Under the pieces are notes generated by a model. That model worked only from the letters and a program-made list of their open reading frames with translations. It searched no databases and was not told the origin of the DNA. DNA of 64,000 nt, from NCBI GenBank assembly GCA_963700775.1, contig CAVOYU010000004.1:58823-122822 (forward strand), in the 5' to 3' direction. How positions within the stretch are numbered: the stretch's first letter is position 1; each line of letters opens with the position of its first letter. The translations under genes were made by a program, and so were the position numbers. This DNA is from Thermohalobaculum sp963700775 (GTDB taxonomy: Bacteria > Pseudomonadota > Alphaproteobacteria > Rhodobacterales > Rhodobacteraceae). Shown here in pieces: positions 61,267-64,000 of the stretch.

Positions 61267-62232
61267 TCAGCGCAAGACCAACTCGACCCTCCGGTTCCGT
61301 GCCCGCCCCTCTTCAGTTGCGTTGGAGGCGACGGGTGCCAGAAAGCCGACGCCCTTGGCCTCGAGCCGGTTGGCCGCGACGCCGCGTTCGACCAGCGCGT
61401 CGCGCACCGCCTCGGCGCGCCGCTGCCGGAGAGCGTCAGGTTGGCATCCAGCGGCCCTGGTTGTCGGAGTGGCCAACAATCAGCACCGAAATCTCGGGCT
61501 TGCCGGCGAGCATTGCCGCCAGATCGTCAAGGGCCGGGCCGAAGTTTCCTTGGAGAGCGCCGCTCCGCCGGTCTCGAAGGCGATCCCTTCGACGGTGGCG
61601 TGACCCTCGTTGGCAAGCCGGTCGAGCAGCGAACCGCCGTCGCCCGGCAGTATCGGGAGCGGGATGGCGGGGTCGGTCTCGGGCGGCGGCGACGCCGTGA
61701 TGATCTGGCCGGGTCTGGCCGGGCTGACCACCACGGTCTGGACATCGATCGCACGAGCAGCCGGCTGACCAGCACCGACACCACCGTCTCGCTGCCCTCC
61801 GGCTCGGCCCGGCTGACCGAAAGCTGAGCGAACTGCCGGCGGTGTCGACCAGCATCGCCGGCGCCGAAGCAAGCTGACCGCGAATTGGAAATCGAAGCCG
61901 CCGCAAGCGGCGTTGGCGCAGTCGAGCAGGGGCGAGAAGCCCATGGCGCGCAGCCGCGTCCGGTAACCGGCGATGACGTCGGCGGCGCTGGCGCCGTGGT
62001 CATCAAGGCGGAAGCCGGACCAGCTCACCCTGCCCTCGACCTGCCGCAGGCTCGCGGCGGGGTCCGGGCCGAAGGGTGCGACCGGCAGGGCGTAGCGGTC
62101 GAAGTCACGCTCGACCGAGGCAGTACGCACCGCGCCCTCGGGCGCGCCGGGGTCGAGTGGTGGCTGCTCCTGCGCCTCGGCGGGCAGAAGCCAGGATGCG
62201 ACCAGACAGGCAGCGGTGATCGCCGCGCGCAT
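61267..62232 (-). pseudogene. OmpA-family C-terminal domain protein with several frameshifts
   Basis: An exported protein: signal peptide at ATG 62232 (MRAAITAACLVASWLLPAEA), a middle region with SWSGFRLDDHGASAADVIAGYRTRLRAMGFSPLLDCANAACGGFDFQFA, and an OmpA-type peptidoglycan-binding end split over frames. That end reads VEGIAFETGGAALSKET, then FGPALDDLAAMLAGKPEISVLIVGHSDNQG, then RRAEAVRDALVERGVAANRLEAKGVGFLAPVASNATEEGRARNRRVELVL. HSDNQG and NRRVELVL are the peptidoglycan-contact motifs. Four or more indels separate the frames. The DUF4892-like first half suggests an outer-membrane or periplasmic lipoprotein-like role. Confidence 0.75.
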
Positions 62233-62235
62233 CGA

Positions 62236-62918
62236 TCAGCCGCCCCGCCCCATCGCGTGATACTCCGGATTGGCACCATGCCGACGGCGCTGGCCATGCG
62301 GTTCGACATGTTGAAGAAGGCGGCGACCTCGGCGGCCGCCCAAATATCGGCGTCGCTCAGGCCCACGGCGCGCAGCGCCACACGGTCCGTCTCGCCGACC
62401 GAGCCGCTGTCCCGGGTCAGCTTGCGGCAAAATCGACCAGCGCCCGCTCGCGTGGCGAGAGCTTCGCATGACGGTGGTCGAGGGCAAGCGCCTCGCCAAG
62501 CTCGGGGCTCTGCGACACTCCTCCTCGTCCGCACGGCGGCGCCGTGTGCCACCAGGCAGTACCAGCAGTTGTTGATCGCCGACACGGCGACCGCGATCAT
62601 CTCGCGCTCGAGCTTGGTCAGGCCGCCCGGCGCCAGCATCAGGGTGTTGTACATCAGGCTGAAGGCGCGAAGCCTGGCGGGGTCATGGGCATAGGCGACA
62701 AGCACGTTGGGGATCAGGCCGAGCTTGTCCTGGCACTTGGCAAAGAGCTCGGCGACGTCGTCCGGCAATGGATCGGGCGGAGCGAGATCCAGCGCGGTCA
62801 CGCGGGGAAAACCTGTGGCGCGGCCCTGCTTCCCGGATGCCTGCTTGGGCAGCGGATCTGGTGGAAGCCTTCTCGGGGCAGCGGCCTTCGCGGGCGACTT
62901 CTTTCGGGGCTGTCTCAC
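62236..62918 (-). pseudogene. AhpD/CMD-family peroxidase-related protein with frameshifts
   Basis: Carboxymuconolactone-decarboxylase-like protein of the peroxidase-related type. One frame from a GTG at 62918 gives ALDLAPPDPLPDDVAELFAKCQDKLGLIPNVLVAYAHDPARLRAFSLMYNTLM and INNCWYCLVAHGAAVR, with the CxxC redox pair in CWYC and its His. It then shifts and resumes with KLTRDSGSVGETDRVALRAVGLSDADIWAAAEVAAFFNMSNRMASAVGM, and the last residues NPEYHAMGRGG (stop 62236) are in another frame. Shifts lie near 62530, 62470 and 62275. Same pattern as its neighbours. Confidence 0.75.
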
Positions 62919-62928
62919 GCGGGTCCTC

Positions 62929-63617
62929 TCAGGCGGCGGCGATGCGGTAATGGTATCGCCCGGCGAGCGTCATTCCCAGCTTCTCGTAGAGCGCGCGGGC
63001 CGGCGCGTTGGCCTCGGTGACCGCGAGCGCGAGCGAGGCGGCCCCGTGCTCGGCGGCGAAGCTGGCGGCGCCACGGAGCAGGATCTCGCCGCCACCTTTG
63101 CGCCGGTGGAGGCCACGCACCTCGATCGCATGGATCATGGCGATCTCACCGTCCACGGCGACGAAGGCGACGCCGACGGGCCGGTCATCGGCGCGGGCCA
63201 TCAGGGTGACGTGCGGGCCCGCCGGGCGCTCCATCACCGCCCGGCGTCCGGGGCCGATCCCGCCTTCCGACCAGATCTCGTCGACGATGGCGAGCGGGGC
63301 GCATACCCGGAAGCTCCACGTCTCATCGCGCCCGTCCGTGAGGGCGGAGACCGGCGCGGTATAGAGGGTGACGGGGTCGTGCCTTCGATAGCCCGAGGCC
63401 TCGAGTTGCCGGTCCAGCGTCGCCTGTTTCGGCGTGACGCGGAATAGCGGCGGCTGGCCCCATTCGCGCATCCCCTCCTCGGCGGCAGCGATGTCGGCCA
63501 TCTCGCTCCCGGTCGAGGCTGCCGAGACCCGCTGGCCGCCACCCGCGCCCCGGCGCAGCAGCCAGGGCCCGGCGTCTCGATACTCGGCGGGCGGCCAGGT
63601 GGATCCACTGCGGTCAT
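62929..63617 (-). pseudogene. GNAT family acetyltransferase with an N-terminal frameshift
   Basis: The C-terminal 190 residues are one open frame with GPHVTLMARADDRPVGVAFVAVDGEIAMIHAIEVRGLHRRKGGGEILLRGAASFA (acetyl-CoA site RGLHRRKGGG) and ALYEKLGMTLAGRYHYRI. The family's N-terminal box appears in the same frame as TWPPAEYRDAGPWLLRRGAGGGQRVSAAS, but it joins a start codon (ATG 63617 or 63650, MTAVD) only if one base is added near 63605, where GATCCACC seems to lack a base. Substrate is not predictable; many relatives acetylate small amines. An alternative is translation from an internal start at 63501. Confidence 0.75.
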
Positions 63618-63756
63618 GAGGCGGTTCGTGTCGGGTGGTGTCGGTGTCATGCTGCGCGTTTGCCTCGGTGCCGTACCCGTATCTGTTCCCGGCTTGCGCC
63701 GCCCGGGGCCATGCTTACAGTGGGGCTGCGCCCGATAGCAATCTCGTGATGGGCGC

Positions 63757-63901
63757 ACGTTCTCAGGGCGGGGTGGAAGTCCCCACCGGCGGTGATGGGG
63801 CGAGACCCCAAAGCCCGCGAGCGCCTGCGGTCAAGACCGCAGGGTCAGCAGATTCGGTGCAATTCCGAGGCCGACGGTTACAGTCCGGATGAGAGAGAAC
63901 G
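63757..63901 (+). ncRNA. FMN riboswitch (RFN element)
   Basis: All conserved RFN blocks are present in order: ACGTTCTCAGGGCGGGGTG at 63757, GAAGTCCCCACCGGCGGTGAT, AGCCCGCGAGCGCC, GGTCAGCAGATTCGGTG, CAATTCCGAGGCCGACGG, TTACAGTCCGGATG and the closing GAGAGAACG. It binds flavin mononucleotide and normally lowers expression of riboflavin synthesis or transport genes. The regulated gene starts at 63996. Confidence 0.95.
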
Positions 63902-63953
63902 GGAGGGCAGCCAGGCACCGCCGGCATCCGCCGCGGCGTCCTGGTCTCCCTTT
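63901..63953 (+). terminator. Hairpin after the FMN riboswitch
   Basis: GGGAG at 63901 and CCAGG at 63911 pair with CCTGG at 63940 and CTCCC at 63946, then TTT. It starts on the last base of the riboswitch, so it probably is the expression platform: a terminator formed when FMN is bound. The tail is short, so control by translation is an alternative. Confidence 0.6.
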
Positions 63954-63995
63954 CCCCGGCCCTGGATCCTGGTGGCTGAGCGAAAGGAGAAAACG

Positions 63996-64000
63996 ATGAC
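63996..64000 (+). CDS. Start of the riboswitch-controlled gene (partial)
   Basis: ATG at 63996 follows AAAGGAGAAAACG, a strong ribosome site, and is in the right place after the FMN riboswitch. Only two codons' worth of sequence is in the window, so the product cannot be read. In this group the gene is usually ribB/ribBA or another rib gene. Confidence 0.6.

Overview
The window is GC-rich, densely coded DNA from an alphaproteobacterium, most likely Rhodobacterales or a close relative. Support comes from the conserved block folK / rpoZ / rsh / DUF2062 / pdxJ / acpS / lepB, the atpI-atpB-atpE-b'-b layout of the Fo genes, the usg gene, an acnA next to a DUF1223 gene, and ectoine-type eutBC genes. 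No rRNA, tRNA or CRISPR array was recognised.

Layout. 1-8.5 kb: the housekeeping block on the minus strand, interrupted between acpS and pdxJ by a SnoaL-like gene and a LuxR-HTH/TPR regulator. 8.6-16.1 kb: a NYN nuclease and family-5 uracil-DNA glycosylase pair, eutBC, and a minus-strand run of polysaccharide deacetylase, formyltransferase, ccmA (frameshifted) and ccmB, then a methyltransferase. 16.4-30.7 kb: acnA, usg, a DUF1223 protein, a MATE pump, a three-gene nitrile hydratase/thiocyanate hydrolase-type enzyme, sodC, infC (start codon probably AUA), thrS and a glycosyltransferase. 30.7-34.8 kb: a hydrolase, three SDR genes and a DMT permease. 34.9-38.5 kb: a compact unit of a DgkA-family kinase, a linalool dehydratase/isomerase-like membrane protein split by an in-frame TGA, a winged-helix regulator and a membrane protein, with two matching palindromic sites. 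38.6-40.2 kb: an acyl-CoA ligase. 40.2-45.3 kb: an accessory insert with a class III cyclase/TPR gene of visibly lower GC, an IS110-type element with a broken transposase and an IS630-type transposase with a slippery heptamer. 45.3-54.8 kb: pyruvate carboxylase, a geranylgeranyl-reductase-like flavoprotein and a lut-type lactate/2-hydroxyacid oxidation operon that contains an L-2-hydroxyglutarate-oxidase-like gene. 55-57.3 kb: a small secreted peptide and a cupin/SDR/SDR operon. 57.6-60.3 kb: the Fo ATP synthase operon with a clear promoter and terminator. 60.3-63.7 kb: four consecutive genes (ppk2, ompA-like, ahpD-like, GNAT) all carrying apparent frameshifts. 63.76 kb to the end: an FMN riboswitch leading into a gene whose ATG is at 63996.

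The most interesting unit is at 34.9-38.5 kb. A protein related to an isoprenoid-alcohol isomerase sits 8 bp upstream of a DgkA-family kinase, a family whose members can phosphorylate isoprenoid alcohols. It appears to share a CTTTGC-N3-GYAAAG operator with the adjacent regulator gene. One premature stop codon interrupts the enzyme. Clustered indels at 60.5-63.6 kb, plus the one in ccmA, could be sequence errors, so broken genes here should not all be read as real pseudogenes.
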